DNA from: JBQCHF01 sp051954955
Lineage (GTDB): Bacteria > Actinomycetota > Actinomycetes > Motilibacterales > Motilibacteraceae
Reading direction: 5' to 3'
Length of the DNA stretch: 64,000 bases
NCBI GenBank assembly: GCA_051954955.1
Contig: JBQCHF010000126.1
Location: forward strand, 1 to 64,000
Position numbers and translations under genes: made by a program. The notes beneath the pieces were generated by a model, which was not told the DNA's origin, searched no databases, and worked only from the letters and a program-made list of their open reading frames with translations. Positions 42,702 to 54,218 of this stretch are shown one piece after another (position 1 is the stretch's first letter; each line of letters begins with the position of its first letter).

Positions 42702-42811
42702 CGTGATCATGCAATGCACGTGATCATGCGAACGACGTGATCATGCAACCGGCGCGATCTTGCCCGTCACGATCGCGCCGGTCGATTGATCACCGCGGTG
42801 GCATGATCACG
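42702..42811 (+). repeat. 17-nt tandem repeat with distant inverted copy, locus 2
   Basis: Three units of CGTGATCATGCAATGCA type at 42702, 42719 and 42736, then a degenerate fourth at 42753. A perfect 12-bp inverted repeat (42748-42759 with 42771-42782) overlaps the last unit. The inverted copy GCATGATCACG lies at 42801-42811. The layout matches locus 1 at 28884. Confidence 0.88.
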
Positions 42812-42892
42812 AGCGGGGGGACTGGCGGGCGCGGCCTGTCGGGAATGGCGCGGGGCCCCAGGTCGGCTACCGTTGTCCTCGTCGACGACCCC

Positions 42893-43108
42893 GTGCGGGA
42901 GAGTCCTGCCGCAGCCGGCGGCAGGCGCCGAAGGAGCAACCCTCCCCGGAACCTCTCAGGCGCAAGGACCGCGCGGGAGCAGACGCCTCTGGAAAGCGGG
43001 CGGCCCTGACCGCCCCGCCGACGGTGCAAGCGACGCGACCGGGCCCCGATCCACCTCGAGGCCGGCCGGGCGGCGTGAAGCTCTCAGGCCCCATGACAGA
43101 GGGGGAGG
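42893..43108 (+). ncRNA. Tandem glycine riboswitch
   Basis: Two glycine aptamers sit before gcvP. Aptamer 1 (about 42893-42998) has GGGAGAGTCC, CGCCGAAGGAGCAA, CCTCTCAGGCGCAAGGACCG and CTCTGGAAAG. Aptamer 2 (about 43000-43108) has CGCCGACGGTGCAAGC, AGCTCTCAGG and GACAGAGGGGGA. Both are canonical. GAGGGGG at its 3' end (43099-43105) can also pair with CCCCCTC (43133-43139) touching the gcvP start, which suggests translational control. TACCGT at 42868 is a possible -10. Confidence 0.9.
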
Positions 43109-43119
43109 CCTGCTTCGCC

Positions 43120-43139
43120 ATGCCGGAAGGGCCCCCCTC

Positions 43140-43143
<4 letters not shown>
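43120..43143 (+). promoter_or_regulatory. Mini-frame overlapping the gcvP start
   Basis: A 7-codon frame (MPEGPPS) begins at ATG 43120 and stops at 43141-43143, overlapping the gcvP ATG (43140) as ATGA. It lies in the riboswitch expression platform. The GGAAGG ribosome site for gcvP is inside it. Confidence 0.35.
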
Positions 43144-46079
<2,936 letters not shown>

Positions 46080-46086
46080 GGTCCCG

Positions 46087-46138
46087 CTCCCCGGTCCGGG
46101 GCCGCCTTCTGAGGTGCAGGGGGCGCCGGACCGGGGAG
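46087..46138 (+). promoter_or_regulatory. Hairpin covering the ribosome site of the type III PKS gene
   Basis: A perfect 13-bp stem (46087-46099 with 46126-46138) closes a 26-nt loop. The GGGGAG Shine-Dalgarno (46133-46138, 10 nt before ATG 46149) is the end of the right arm. It may hide the site or act as the gcvP terminator. No U-tract. Confidence 0.6.
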
Positions 46139-46148
46139 ACACTTCAGC

Positions 46149-47216
46149 ATGTCGACGATCGCCGCCGTCTCCGGCGTGCTCCCGGACCACCGCCACGAGC
46201 AGGGCGACATCACCGCGCTGTTCGGTGACGTCGTGCTGGGGGACAGCCCCGAGCGCCGGCCGGTGCTCGAGCGCTTCCACGCCAACGCCGGGGTCAAGGC
46301 CCGCCACCTCGCGCTGCCGCTGGAGGACTACGCCGACCTCGGCGGCTTCGGCCGCTCCAACGACGCCTTCATCGAGGTCGGGCTGGACCTCGCCGAGCGG
46401 GCGGTGCGCACGGCGCTGGAGCGGGTGGGGCTCTCCCCGGCCGACGTCGACCTGGTCATGACCGTCACGGTCACCGGGCTGGCCGCGCCCAGCCTGGAGG
46501 CCCGGCTGTCCCCGCGCGTCGGCTTCCGGCAGGACGTCAAGCGGGTGCCGGTCTTCGGCCTGGGCTGCGTGGCCGGCGCCGCCGGCATCTCCCGCGTGCA
46601 CGACCACCTGGTCGGCCACCCCGACGACGTCGCCGTCCTGCTCAGCGTCGAGCTGTGCTCGCTCACCCTGCAGGCCGACGACACCGCCACCCCCAACCTG
46701 GTCGCCAGCGGCCTGTTCGGCGACGGCGCCGCGGCGGTGGTGCTGGTCGGGGAGCGCCGGGCCGAGCAGCTGGGCCTGTCCGGGCCGCGGGTGGTCGACA
46801 CCCGCAGCCGGCTCTACCCGGGCACCGAGCGGGTGATGGGCTGGGACGTCGGCGGCGGGGGCCTGAAGATCGTGCTGGCCGCGTCGGTGGCCGAGGTCAT
46901 CGAGACGCACCTGGGCGACGACGTCCGCGGGTTCCTCGGCGACCACGGGCTCGAGGTCGCCGACGTCGCCGCGTGGGTGAGCCACCCGGGTGGGCCCAAG
47001 GTGCTCGAGGCGGTGCAGGCCGCGCTCGGGCTGCCCGACGGCGCGCTCGACGTCACCTGGCAGTGCCTGGCCGAGCACGGCAACCTCAGCTCCGCCTCGG
47101 TGCTGCACGTGCTCGAGCGCACGCTGGCCGAGCGGCGCCCGCCGGCCGGGCAGCCTGGGGTCCTGATGGCGATGGGTCCGGGGTTCGCCGCCGAGCTGGT
47201 GCTGCTGGAGTGGTGA
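46149..47216 (+). CDS. Type III polyketide synthase
   Basis: 355 residues, thiolase fold of the chalcone synthase family. The catalytic triad is Cys140 (FGLGCVAGAAG), His279 (VSHPGG) and Asn312 (HGNLSS). Bacterial homologues in a three-gene set with a methyltransferase and a flavoprotein make long-chain alkylresorcinols or alkylpyrones (Streptomyces griseus srsA; mycobacterial pks10/11/18). The two following genes are exactly these partners, so a fatty-acyl-primed phenolic or pyrone lipid is the likely product. It is not part of the conserved block before it. Confidence 0.92.
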   Translation: MSTIAAVSGVLPDHRHEQGDITALFGDVVLGDSPERRPVLERFHANAGVKARHLALPLEDYADLGGFGRSNDAFIEVGLDLAERAVRTALERVGLSPADVDLVMTVTVTGLAAPSLEARLSPRVGFRQDVKRVPVFGLGCVAGAAGISRVHDHLVGHPDDVAVLLSVELCSLTLQADDTATPNLVASGLFGDGAAAVVLVGERRAEQLGLSGPRVVDTRSRLYPGTERVMGWDVGGGGLKIVLAASVAEVIETHLGDDVRGFLGDHGLEVADVAAWVSHPGGPKVLEAVQAALGLPDGALDVTWQCLAEHGNLSSASVLHVLERTLAERRPPAGQPGVLMAMGPGFAAELVLLEW

Positions 47217-47280
47217 CGCGGGGGAGGCCTGTCGAGGTGCTGGCTAGCGGGGAGGTCGCGGCGTTGCCAGGGTGGGGGAT

Positions 47281-47817
47281 GTGACGACGTCGCAGGCGCT
47301 CTACCTCGCGCTCGTGCTGGCCGTGGGCCTGGAGCGGATCGCCGAGCTGGTGGTCTCCAACCGGCACGTGGCCTGGGCGCTGGCCCGCGGCGGGGTGGAG
47401 TCCGGGCAACGCCACTACCCGGTCATGGTGGTGGTGCACACCGCGCTGCTGGCCGGGTGCGTGGTCGAGGTGCTGGCCGCGGACCGCCCGTTCCTGCCGG
47501 CCCTGGGCTGGCCGATGCTCGCGCTGGTGCTGGCCGCCCAAGGGCTGCGCTGGTGGTGCATCCGCACGTTGGGGCCGCGCTGGAGCACCCGGGTCGTCGT
47601 GGTGCCGGACCTGCCGCTGGTCACCGGCGGCCCGTACCGGTGGCTGAACCACCCCAACTACGTCGCGGTCGTCGTCGAGGGCTTCGCGCTGCCGCTGGTG
47701 CACACCGCGTGGGTGACCGCGCTGGCGTTCACCGTGGCGAACGCCGGCGTGCTGGCGGTGCGGCTGCGCGCCGAGGAGGCCGCGCTGGGGCGGCGGGTGC
47801 CGCAGGCGGCGCGGTGA
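47281..47817 (+). CDS. Isoprenylcysteine carboxyl methyltransferase-like membrane methyltransferase
   Basis: 178 residues, four or five membrane helices. The C-terminal half has the ICMT signature: GPRWSTRVVVVPDLPLVTGGPYRWLNHPNY and a terminal Glu-rich helix (RLRAEEAALG). Homologues beside type III PKS genes (SrsB-type) O-methylate the resorcinol. GTG 47281 is chosen from GGGGGA upstream; an in-frame GTG lies at 47272. It overlaps the flavoprotein gene by GTGA. Confidence 0.87.
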   Translation: MTTSQALYLALVLAVGLERIAELVVSNRHVAWALARGGVESGQRHYPVMVVVHTALLAGCVVEVLAADRPFLPALGWPMLALVLAAQGLRWWCIRTLGPRWSTRVVVVPDLPLVTGGPYRWLNHPNYVAVVVEGFALPLVHTAWVTALAFTVANAGVLAVRLRAEEAALGRRVPQAAR

Positions 47818-48848
47818 GCGCCCACCACCTCGACGCCGACGTCGCGGTCGTGGGGGCCGGGCCGGCCGGCCTGGCCACTGCCATCGGGGCGGCGCAGGCG
47901 GGGCTCTCGGTGGCGGTGCTCGACCCGCGCGCCGCGCCGGTGGACAAGGCCTGCGGGGAGGGGCTGATGCCCACCGCACGCGCCGAGCTGGCCCGGCTGG
48001 GCGTGCGCCTGGGCGGACGGGAGTTCGGCGGCATCCGCTACTGCGCCCCGGGCGCGGTGGCCGAGGCGCGGTTCCGGGGCTCGCCGGGGCTGGCGGTGCG
48101 CCGGCTGGCGCTGTCCGCCGCCCTGGACGAGCGGGCGCGGGAGGTCGGGGTGCGCCGGCTGCACGAGCGGGCCGGTCCGCCCCGGGTGAGCGACGCCGGC
48201 GTCGACGTCGGTCCGCTGCGCGCGCGCTGGCTGGTGGCCGCCGACGGGCTGCACTCGCCGACCCGCCGGGCCCTCGCGCTGGACGCTCCCGCGCAGTCGC
48301 CCACCCGGTTCGGGCTGCGCCGGCACTACCGGATAGCGCCGTGGACGGACCTGGTGGAGGTGCACTGGGCCCCCGATGCCGAGGCGTACGTGACGCCGCT
48401 GGGCGAGGACCTGGTGGGGGTGGCGGTGCTGTGCGGGGGCGGGGAGCCGTTCGAGGGCTGGCTGGACCGTTTCCCGGCGCTGCGCGAGCGGCTCCACGGT
48501 GCCGAGCCCGACGGCCCGGTGCGCGGCGCGGGCCCGCTGCGGCAGGCCGCCGCCGCGGTGCGCCGGGGACCGGTGCTGCTGGTCGGCGACGCCGCCGGCT
48601 ACGTCGACGCGCTCACCGGCGAGGGCGTGGGGGCGGCGCTGCTCGCCGCCCGCGAGCTGGTCCGCTGCCTCGCGGCCGGGCGCCCGCAGGACTACCCCGT
48701 CGCGCACCGCCGGGTGACCCGCCGCTCGCGCCTGCTCACCACCGCGCTGCTCGCCGCCGGTCAGGTGCCCCCGGCCCGCCGGGTGCTGGTGCCGGCGGCC
48801 GCTCGTTGGCCGCGGCTGATGACCGCCGCGGTGCGCGCCCTCGCCTGA
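47814..48848 (+). CDS. FAD-dependent monooxygenase-like flavoprotein
   Basis: 344 residues. The Rossmann FAD site is VAVVGAGPAGLATAIGAAQ, then DKACGEGLMP, LVAADGLHSPTRRAL (DG motif) and LLVGDAAGYVDALTGEGVG (GD motif). The aromatic hydroxylase / geranylgeranyl-reductase superfamily fits. In the srs cluster the third gene (SrsC) hydroxylates the methylated resorcinol to a hydroquinone, which is the best guess here. Its GTG start overlaps the methyltransferase stop. Confidence 0.88.
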   Translation: MSAHHLDADVAVVGAGPAGLATAIGAAQAGLSVAVLDPRAAPVDKACGEGLMPTARAELARLGVRLGGREFGGIRYCAPGAVAEARFRGSPGLAVRRLALSAALDERAREVGVRRLHERAGPPRVSDAGVDVGPLRARWLVAADGLHSPTRRALALDAPAQSPTRFGLRRHYRIAPWTDLVEVHWAPDAEAYVTPLGEDLVGVAVLCGGGEPFEGWLDRFPALRERLHGAEPDGPVRGAGPLRQAAAAVRRGPVLLVGDAAGYVDALTGEGVGAALLAARELVRCLAAGRPQDYPVAHRRVTRRSRLLTTALLAAGQVPPARRVLVPAAARWPRLMTAAVRALA

Positions 48849-48914
48849 CCCGCCCGCTGTCCCGCCGCTGACATGCCACACACACTGAGGGTTGGGCTGG
48901 GCAGCTCGGGCAGC

Positions 48915-49394
48915 ATGAGCGGCATGATCCGGTCCCCGAGCACCGACGTTCGCGCCGCCACCGCGACGGACGCCGCACGCCTGCTCCAGCTCTGGGGGCT
49001 GGTCTACGACGAGGCCGCGGGCGGGCCGCAGGCGCCCTGGCGCGACCCGGCGCGGCGGTGGTTCCTCGACCGCCTGGCCGACGAGGGCAGCGCCCGCTTC
49101 CCGGTGGTCGAGCGCGACGGGGTCGTCGTCGCCACGGCGGTCGGGACGCTGGAGCTCGAGATCCCGAACCCGCACTGCCCCCGGGGACGGATCGTCCGGC
49201 TGGCCAACGTCGTCACCGTGACCGAGCACCGTCGCTGCGGCTACGCGACGCTGCTGGTCCAGGACGTGATCGGCTGGGCCCGGTCGGTCGCCGCCGACCG
49301 CGTGGACCTGAGCACGAGCGCCGACGGGCTCGGGCTCTACCAGCGGATCGGGTTCACCTTCACCACCGCCCCGCGGATGAAGCTCGTGCTCTGA
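48915..49394 (+). CDS. GNAT-family N-acetyltransferase
   Basis: 159 residues. VRAATATDAARLLQLWGLVYDEA opens the fold. NVVTVTEHRRCGYATLLVQDVIGWA carries the acetyl-CoA loop (RxxGxA-like, with Cys in the loop: RRCGYA). DLSTSADGLGLYQRIGFTF is the conserved end. The substrate is unknown. In-frame ATGs at 48873 and 48924 are alternatives; none has a Shine-Dalgarno. It is convergent with the rskA-like gene. Confidence 0.8.
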   Translation: MSGMIRSPSTDVRAATATDAARLLQLWGLVYDEAAGGPQAPWRDPARRWFLDRLADEGSARFPVVERDGVVVATAVGTLELEIPNPHCPRGRIVRLANVVTVTEHRRCGYATLLVQDVIGWARSVAADRVDLSTSADGLGLYQRIGFTFTTAPRMKLVL

Positions 49395-49428
49395 CGCCTC
49401 CTGCGCCGGACGGCGCGCGGCGGGCGCC

Positions 49429-50220
49429 CTAGACCAGCGGGACCACGGCGACCGGGGTGGTCGTGGGCTGGGCCGAGCCGCCGGCCGGCTCGACCGAGAC
49501 GGCCAGCGCCTTGCCGCCGGAGACGTCGGGCACGTAGGCCTGGGTGACGCCCGAGCGCACCGGGAGCATGCCGGCGCTGGTCACGCCGCTGCCGCGCATC
49601 ACCCACAGCTGGTAGCCCTTGCCGTCGGGCAGCGCCGGCAGGTCGGCCCCGGTGAACACCGCCTGCCCACCGGCGGCGAGCACGGTGACCGAGCCGCCGC
49701 CGGGCAGCCGGGTGGTGTGCTCGGTGTGCGCCGGGTCGGCCACCACGGCGGCGACGGCCTGGGCCGTCGCCCGCTGCTGCTGCAGGTCGCGGTGCTGCTG
49801 AGCGAGGAAGCCGCCCAGGCTCACCGAGGTGGCGAGCAGCACGGCGGCGGCGACGCCGAACGGGGTGGTCCACCGGGCGCGCCGGCGCAACGGCACCACC
49901 TCGGCGGCATAGGCAGCCTCCGCGTCACCGGCCGCCGTCGGCTCGGCTGCCGACTGGTCGATGGCTCGGACCACGGGGGGCAGCTGGCGGGTGGCGGCCA
50001 CCTGGGCGAGCACCGCCCGCTTGAGCGCCGGCGGCGGGGTGGCGGTGGCCTCCAGCGCCAACCGGGCGGCGGTGGCCTGCAGCTCCCGCACCTCCTGCGC
50101 GCAGGCCTCGCACTCGGCCAGGTGCGCCTCGAACGCGAGCGCCTCGTCCTCGGGCAGAGCGTGCGCGGCGTAGGCCCCGGTCAGCGTGTGGACGTCGGCG
50201 GGGGTCATCCGTGCATCCAT
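49429..50220 (-). CDS. rskA: Anti-sigma factor, RskA family
   Basis: 263 residues. The zinc-binding anti-sigma domain has His33, Cys37 and Cys40 (HLAECEAC). One membrane helix lies at about 121-140 (FGVAAAVLLATSVSLGGFL). The extracytoplasmic RskA domain (LPALPDGKGYQLWVM) completes it. It holds the sigma factor encoded 6 bp upstream at the membrane until proteolysis releases it. Confidence 0.93.
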   Translation of the reverse strand: MDARMTPADVHTLTGAYAAHALPEDEALAFEAHLAECEACAQEVRELQATAARLALEATATPPPALKRAVLAQVAATRQLPPVVRAIDQSAAEPTAAGDAEAAYAAEVVPLRRRARWTTPFGVAAAVLLATSVSLGGFLAQQHRDLQQQRATAQAVAAVVADPAHTEHTTRLPGGGSVTVLAAGGQAVFTGADLPALPDGKGYQLWVMRGSGVTSAGMLPVRSGVTQAYVPDVSGGKALAVSVEPAGGSAQPTTTPVAVVPLV

Positions 50221-50226
50221 CTCTGG

Positions 50227-50877
50227 TCAGCCATCTGCGGACACTCCGAGGCAGTCGCGCAGGCGGATCAGTCCGTCGCGCAGGCGGGTCTTGACGGTGC
50301 CGAGCGGGGTGTCGAGCAGCTCGGCGACCTCGCGGTGGGTGTAGCCGCCGTAGAAGGCGAGGTTGACCGCCTCCCGCTGCAGCTCGGTGAGGCCGCCCAG
50401 GCAGCGGCGGACCGCCTCGACCTCCAGCCGGGTCTCCACCTGCTCCACGACGTCGTCATAGGCGGTGGTGTGCTCGCGGGCGCCGACCCGCTCCTCGCGG
50501 TCGCTGGCGGCCTGGGCGGAGCGCACCCGGTCCACGGCCCGGCGGTGGGCCATCGTGAGGATCCAGGTCTGGGCGCTGCCGCGCTGCGGGTCGAAGCGGG
50601 TGGCGGTGCGCCACACCTCGACCAGCACCTCCTGAGCGACCTCCTCGGACTGCGCCGGGTCGCGCAGCACCCGGCGCACCACGCCGAAGACGCTGCCGGC
50701 CATCGCGTCGTAGAGCTCCTCGAACGCGGCCTCGTCGCCGCGGGCCACCCGCAGCAGGGTGGCGTCGAGCGGCCGCTGCCCTGACTGCGCTGGATCGTCC
50801 GCGGCACCGGGCAGGACGACGAGGTCGGGGTCGCCGGCGACACGCAGCCGCCGGGGGAAGCTCACCACGGTCGACAT
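50227..50877 (-). CDS. sigK: ECF sigma factor, SigK-like
   Basis: 216 residues. Region 2 spans AAFEELYDAMAGSVFGVVRR to WILTMAHRRAVDRVR. Region 4 is LTELQREAVNLAFYGGYTHREVAELL then PLGTVKTRLRDGL. The SigK-RskA gene pair is conserved in actinobacteria, where SigK controls a small regulon including secreted proteins and its own operon. ATG after GAGAGGAGGGG. Confidence 0.93.
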   Translation of the reverse strand: MSTVVSFPRRLRVAGDPDLVVLPGAADDPAQSGQRPLDATLLRVARGDEAAFEELYDAMAGSVFGVVRRVLRDPAQSEEVAQEVLVEVWRTATRFDPQRGSAQTWILTMAHRRAVDRVRSAQAASDREERVGAREHTTAYDDVVEQVETRLEVEAVRRCLGGLTELQREAVNLAFYGGYTHREVAELLDTPLGTVKTRLRDGLIRLRDCLGVSADG

Positions 50878-50935
50878 CCTCGCAGCCCCTCCTCTCCGTC
50901 GCGATCACGAGCGGCGGGCGCCGCTGTCGGGAGGG

Positions 50936-50963
50936 GTTCGGAGCGGTCGCCCGCCCGGATTGG
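50936..50963 (-). promoter_or_regulatory. Candidate SigK-type autoregulated promoter
   Basis: Read on the minus strand, CCAATCC (50963-50957) and CCGAAC (50941-50936) are 15 nt apart, about 60 nt before sigK. The hexamers resemble the CCATCC/CCGAAT pattern described for mycobacterial SigK, but the spacer is short. Confidence 0.3.
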
Positions 50964-50990
50964 GCGGCGCAGCAGGACCGCGTGGTCGCG

Positions 50991-53900
50991 TCAGGTGGTG
51001 AGGCAGGTGACCGTCGAGCCGTCGCGCTGCTTGTGCACCCGGACCTGGGCGGGGATGCGCGCGCGCAGGTCGGCCACGTGGCTGACCACGCCCACCACCC
51101 GGCCGCCGCTGCGCAGGCCGTCGAGGACGTCGAGCACCTCCTCGAGGGCCTCCTCGTCCAGGGTGCCGAAGCCCTCGTCCACGAAGAGGGTCTCGATCGC
51201 CGCCCCGCCGGCCTCGGCGGTAACGACGTCGGCGAGGCCGAGGGCGAGGGCGAGGGAGGCGAGGAACGCCTCGCCGCCGGACAGGGTGCGGGTGTCGCGC
51301 TCGAGCCCGGTCCAGGCATCGACGACCCGAAGCCCCAGGCCCGCGCGGCCGCGGCCGCTGCCCTCGTCGGTGTGCACCAGGACGTAGCGCCCGGCGGACA
51401 TGCGGACCAGGCGCTCGCTGGCCGCGGCCGCCACCTGCTCCAGGCGCGCGGCCAGCACGTAGGCGGACAGCCGCATCCGCTTGGCGTTGTCCGAGCCGGT
51501 GCCCTCGGCCAGCCGGGACAGGCCGTCGACCAGGGCATGGCGCTCCCGGAGCGGGGCCAGCGCGGCCAGGGCGGCGACCACCTCGGCGTGGAGCCCGGCC
51601 AGTGCGGCGTGGCGCGCGAGGGCTGCGGACAGCGCCGCGGCCGCCTGCTCGAGCGAGGCGCGGGCGGCGGAGCGACGGTCCAGCGCGGCGTCGACGTCGG
51701 CGGCCGGCTGCGCGGCGGCTGCGGCCAGGGCGGGGTCGCTGCCCAGCTCGGCCACCACCCGGGCCTGCGCGAGCAGCGCGTCCAGCTCCTGCTCCAGCCC
51801 GGCGAGCTGGGGGGGCGTGCGGGCGGCGGCGGTCGCATCGGCCAGGCCGACGAACCGCGCCTGCTCGGCCGCCTGCACCGCCTGTTCGGCGGCGTCGGCC
51901 AGCCGGTCCGCGGCCGCGGCCCGCTCACCGAGGGCCTGGGCCGCGCCCTCCAGCGCGCGCACCGCGGTGGTCACCTCGGCGAGGGCGCCCGCGAGGTCCG
52001 CCGCGCCGCCGAGACCGGCGGCCACCCGCTCGCCGAGCTCGGCGGCCCGGTCGGCTGCCGCGGCCCGCTCGGCGGCGAGGGTGAGCAGGGCGCTCTCGCC
52101 GGCGGCGAGCTGCTCGGCCACCTGTTCGGCGGCGCGGTCCAGGTCCTCCAGCTGCCGCTGGGCTGCCGGCAGCCCCTCGGCGGCACGCCGCGCGGTGGCC
52201 AGCTCGGCCTCGAGCTGCTGCACCAGGGCGGACAGCTCCGCCGGGTCGGCGCCTCCCGCGGCCTCGGCGGCAGCGGCGCGCTTGGCCTGCAGGCCGGCCA
52301 TCTCGGTCTCTCGGGCGGTCCGCTCGGTCTCGCGCTCCTGGTGCACCTCGCCGGCGCGGCGCTCGTCCTCGGCGGTGACCCCCCGGCTGGTGCCGCGGGC
52401 CGGGGCGGGGTGGGCGTCGCTGCCGCAGACCGGGCAGCAGCCGCCGGCGACCAGCGCGGTGGCGAGCTCGGCGGCGTAGCCCTCCAGGCGTGCCTGGCGC
52501 AGGTCCAGCCAGTCCTGGCGAGCCTGCTGCGCAGCGTCGACGGCCTGCCGCAGCTCCGCGCCGGCGCGCGCCACCTCCCCGACGAGCCGATCGCGCTCCC
52601 GCGCGGCGCGCAGGACCCCCTGGTGGTGCTGCAGCTGCGCGGCGAGCCGGCCCTCCTCCGCGCTCTGGGCGACGAGGGTGGCCAGCGCGGTGCGCGCGGC
52701 GGTCCGCTCGGGCTCGCAGCCCTCCAGCCGAGCCCGCAGCCGGGCGGTCTCGCCCTGCGCGCGGCGCTCCTGCTCGGCCAGTGCGGTGGCCTTGGCCTCT
52801 ACCTGCTGGGCGGCCGCCTCCTCCGCGCGCAGCGCCTCGAGCTGGGCCGCGCGCGAGCGGAGCCGGTCGAGCCGGCTGCCCAGCAGGTCCGCCAGCTCCA
52901 GGTCCCGGCGAGCGGCCCGGCGCAGGTCCGTCGCCTCCAATTGAGCGGTCGCCGGCCGGCACTGGTCGAGCAGGTCCTCGACGTCCGAGCCCGGCGAGCC
53001 CTGCGGGTCGGACCCGGTCGACGCACCCGATCCCGGCAGCGTGCGGACCACGCCCAGCGCTCGGACGACGGCGCGATCGGCGCGGCCGCCGCTGGCGCGC
53101 GCGTCGTCGAGAGCGCGCACCAGGGGCATGACACCGGCCGCGCGACGGGCGGCGGCCACCTGCGCGGTGAGCTCGTCCCGGCGCGGTGCCGCGGCCGCCA
53201 CCGCCGCGGCACGCGCTAGCAGCTCGGCGTGCCGCCGCTGCAGGTCGGCGAGGGCGCGCGCGGCGTCGACCTGCGACGAGGCCGTCTCGTGCGCCGCGTC
53301 GGCCTGCTCACGGGCCTGGGTGCGCCAGGCCGCGTCGGCAGCGGCTCGCTCGACGGCCAGGGCGAGCCGGGCAGCCGGGTCCGACGGGAGGCCGGGCGAC
53401 GGGACGATCGCCGCCGGACCCTCCGCCCGATCCTCGGCGGGACCGGCGCCGGCGGCAGCGACCTGCTCCGCAGACGTTCCAGCAGACGTTCCAGCAGACG
53501 TTCCGGCAGACGTTCCGGCAGCGTCCGCGGCGTGCTCGTCCAGCAACGCTCCGGCCGCCTGCGCGGCGCGGGCCAGCAGCACCTCGAGCTGCTGCTCACC
53601 GGCCTCCACCGCGCGGGTCGAGGTCCGCCGCTGCTCGGCCAGCCACGCCTCGACCGCGGAGAACCGGCGGGTGTCGAAGAGGGCCTCGAGGACCGGCCGG
53701 CGCTCCTCGGGCTCGGCGCGCAGGAACTCGGCGAACTGGCCCTGGGGGAGCAGGACGACCTGGCAGAACTGCTCGGCGCTCATGCCGACCAGCTCGCGCA
53801 GCAGGTGGGCCGCCTCGTCGTTGCGGGTGGAGCGGGTGACCCAGTCGCCGGCGATCAGCTCGTCCACGCGCGTGGCCGCCGGTTCGGTGGTGGTGCCGGT

Positions 53901-54215
53901 GCCGCGCCGCTTGGGCCGCTCCCAGGCCGGGCGGCGGACCACCCGCAGCCGGCGGCCCCGGACGGTCAGCTCGAGGGTGACGCAGGTGGGCTCGGCGGGG
54001 TCGGCGTGGTCGCTGCGCAGCCGCGCCGCCTTCTGCCGGGGGCCGGGCACCACGCCGTAGAGGGCGTAGCAGACCGCGTCGAGGATGCTGGTCTTGCCCG
54101 CGCCGGTGGGCCCGTGCAGCAGGAACAGCCCGGCGTCGGCGAGGTCGTCGAAGCCGACGTGCTCGGTGCCGGCGAACGGGCCGAACGCGGTCACCTCCAG
54201 CGAGTGCAGGCGCAC
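50991..54215 (-). CDS. sbcC: SbcC nuclease-complex ATPase
   Basis: 1074 residues, the SMC-like partner of SbcD in double-strand-end and hairpin processing. Walker A is GPTGAGKTSILDAV near residue 36. Long coiled coils flank the zinc hook CPVC (about residue 592). The C-terminal signature LSGGEAFLASLALALGLADVV precedes FVDEGFGTLD. A 12-nt repeat (near 53470-53520) encodes TSAG four times in the first coil. GTG start 4 bp after sbcD. Confidence 0.94.
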   Translation of the reverse strand: MRLHSLEVTAFGPFAGTEHVGFDDLADAGLFLLHGPTGAGKTSILDAVCYALYGVVPGPRQKAARLRSDHADPAEPTCVTLELTVRGRRLRVVRRPAWERPKRRGTGTTTEPAATRVDELIAGDWVTRSTRNDEAAHLLRELVGMSAEQFCQVVLLPQGQFAEFLRAEPEERRPVLEALFDTRRFSAVEAWLAEQRRTSTRAVEAGEQQLEVLLARAAQAAGALLDEHAADAAGTSAGTSAGTSAGTSAEQVAAAGAGPAEDRAEGPAAIVPSPGLPSDPAARLALAVERAAADAAWRTQAREQADAAHETASSQVDAARALADLQRRHAELLARAAAVAAAAPRRDELTAQVAAARRAAGVMPLVRALDDARASGGRADRAVVRALGVVRTLPGSGASTGSDPQGSPGSDVEDLLDQCRPATAQLEATDLRRAARRDLELADLLGSRLDRLRSRAAQLEALRAEEAAAQQVEAKATALAEQERRAQGETARLRARLEGCEPERTAARTALATLVAQSAEEGRLAAQLQHHQGVLRAARERDRLVGEVARAGAELRQAVDAAQQARQDWLDLRQARLEGYAAELATALVAGGCCPVCGSDAHPAPARGTSRGVTAEDERRAGEVHQERETERTARETEMAGLQAKRAAAAEAAGGADPAELSALVQQLEAELATARRAAEGLPAAQRQLEDLDRAAEQVAEQLAAGESALLTLAAERAAAADRAAELGERVAAGLGGAADLAGALAEVTTAVRALEGAAQALGERAAAADRLADAAEQAVQAAEQARFVGLADATAAARTPPQLAGLEQELDALLAQARVVAELGSDPALAAAAAQPAADVDAALDRRSAARASLEQAAAALSAALARHAALAGLHAEVVAALAALAPLRERHALVDGLSRLAEGTGSDNAKRMRLSAYVLAARLEQVAAAASERLVRMSAGRYVLVHTDEGSGRGRAGLGLRVVDAWTGLERDTRTLSGGEAFLASLALALGLADVVTAEAGGAAIETLFVDEGFGTLDEEALEEVLDVLDGLRSGGRVVGVVSHVADLRARIPAQVRVHKQRDGSTVTCLTT

Positions 54216-54218
54216 GGC

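Noticed and set aside
42873..43139. N-terminal extension of GcvP into the upstream open frame
   Set aside because: That region is the glycine riboswitch; a ribosome site precedes ATG 43140 and the conserved protein starts there.
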